Shown: positions 63,866-64,000 of the stretch, one piece after another
Position numbering within the stretch: position 1 is the first letter of the stretch
How the letters are laid out: each line of letters starts with the position of its first letter
Notes under the pieces: generated by a model
Seen by the model: only the letters and a program-made list of their open reading frames with translations
Told to the model about the DNA's origin: nothing
The model's database searches: none
Assembly: GCA_965229615.1 (NCBI GenBank)
Contig: OZ245890.1
Location: 62,001-126,000, forward strand
Reading direction: 5' to 3'
Source of the DNA: G965229615 sp965229615
GTDB taxonomy: Bacteria > Pseudomonadota > Alphaproteobacteria > Rickettsiales > Midichloriaceae
Length of the DNA stretch: 64,000 nt
Made by a program: the position numbers and the translations under genes

Positions 63866-64000
63866 TCGGCATTGCCACTATATATCATATCATATATATA
63901 ATGACTGCAAAACAACAATATACACCACTCTTTAAAGAAGACTAGCAAGCACTTTACTATACTTAGAATCATATCTTTGTATCATTGGAACATCCTTTTT

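Overview
The window is an AT-rich, gene-dense stretch of a bacterial chromosome that reads as a host-associated alphaproteobacterium of the order Rickettsiales. This rests on several things: an NDUFS6-like zinc-finger protein, CcmF cytochrome c maturation, SdhC/SdhD subunits of mitochondrial type, a 1,215-residue GltD/PyrK-like oxidoreductase of a kind I associate with Rickettsiales, scattered housekeeping genes with few long operons, and many large lineage-specific proteins of unknown function. Two flagellar genes (fliP, flgI) stand alone. That points to a flagellated lineage such as Midichloriaceae relatives rather than Rickettsia or Anaplasma; the placement is inference. tRNA-His keeps the G-1:C73 pair, as expected outside the alphaproteobacterial clade that lost it.

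Layout. 1-7 kb: dut (3' end), lipB and glmU overlap head to tail; then glyA (minus), a secreted Lys-rich protein and recD2. 7-14.6 kb: fliP, a repeat-bearing block of coiled-coil and membrane proteins with a fresh 138-bp duplication, a 603-residue unknown protein, a DUF167 protein, flgI and an aminotransferase. 14.6-19.3 kb: the SRP RNA gene with a near-consensus promoter, xthA, tRNA-Phe followed by rnc and lptF, an AhpD-like protein, and a three-tRNA cluster (His, Leu, Ala) on the minus strand. 19.5-27.2 kb: gatB-gatA, map and the giant oxidoreductase. 27.4-31.3 kb: two large unknown proteins that share a C-terminal module. 31.5-41.4 kb: radC, a BioC/NDUFAF5-like protein, a peroxiredoxin, a desaturase with a helical tail, a GH108-type muramidase, leuS, cpoB and a HEXXH protein. 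41.4-50.1 kb: ccmF, three unknown genes, sdhCDA and the zinc-finger gene. 50.2-56.7 kb: a 1,194-residue AsmA-like protein, acpP, rsmH, queE and mlaC. 56.9-63.9 kb: two paralogous large proteins that I read as tandem degenerate HAD-like domains, with a tRNA-Ala(GGC) exactly between them, then a porin-like protein, folD and one unknown gene.

How the genes fit together. The housekeeping genes cover lipoylation, peptidoglycan/LPS precursor supply (GlmU), one-carbon metabolism (GlyA, FolD), tRNA charging and amidation (LeuS, GatAB), queuosine synthesis, complex II, cytochrome c maturation and outer-membrane upkeep (LptF, MlaC, CpoB, AsmA-like). The accessory material lies in a few islands: 8.3-11.7, 27.4-31.3, 43.5-45.8, 48.8-49.6 and 56.9-60.8 kb. 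These show duplication, repeat expansion and module sharing, which suits secreted or surface proteins acting on a host. The strongest candidates for something undescribed are the tandem HAD-like pair, the pair with a shared C-terminal module, and an RNase III lacking two of its four usual acidic catalytic residues.
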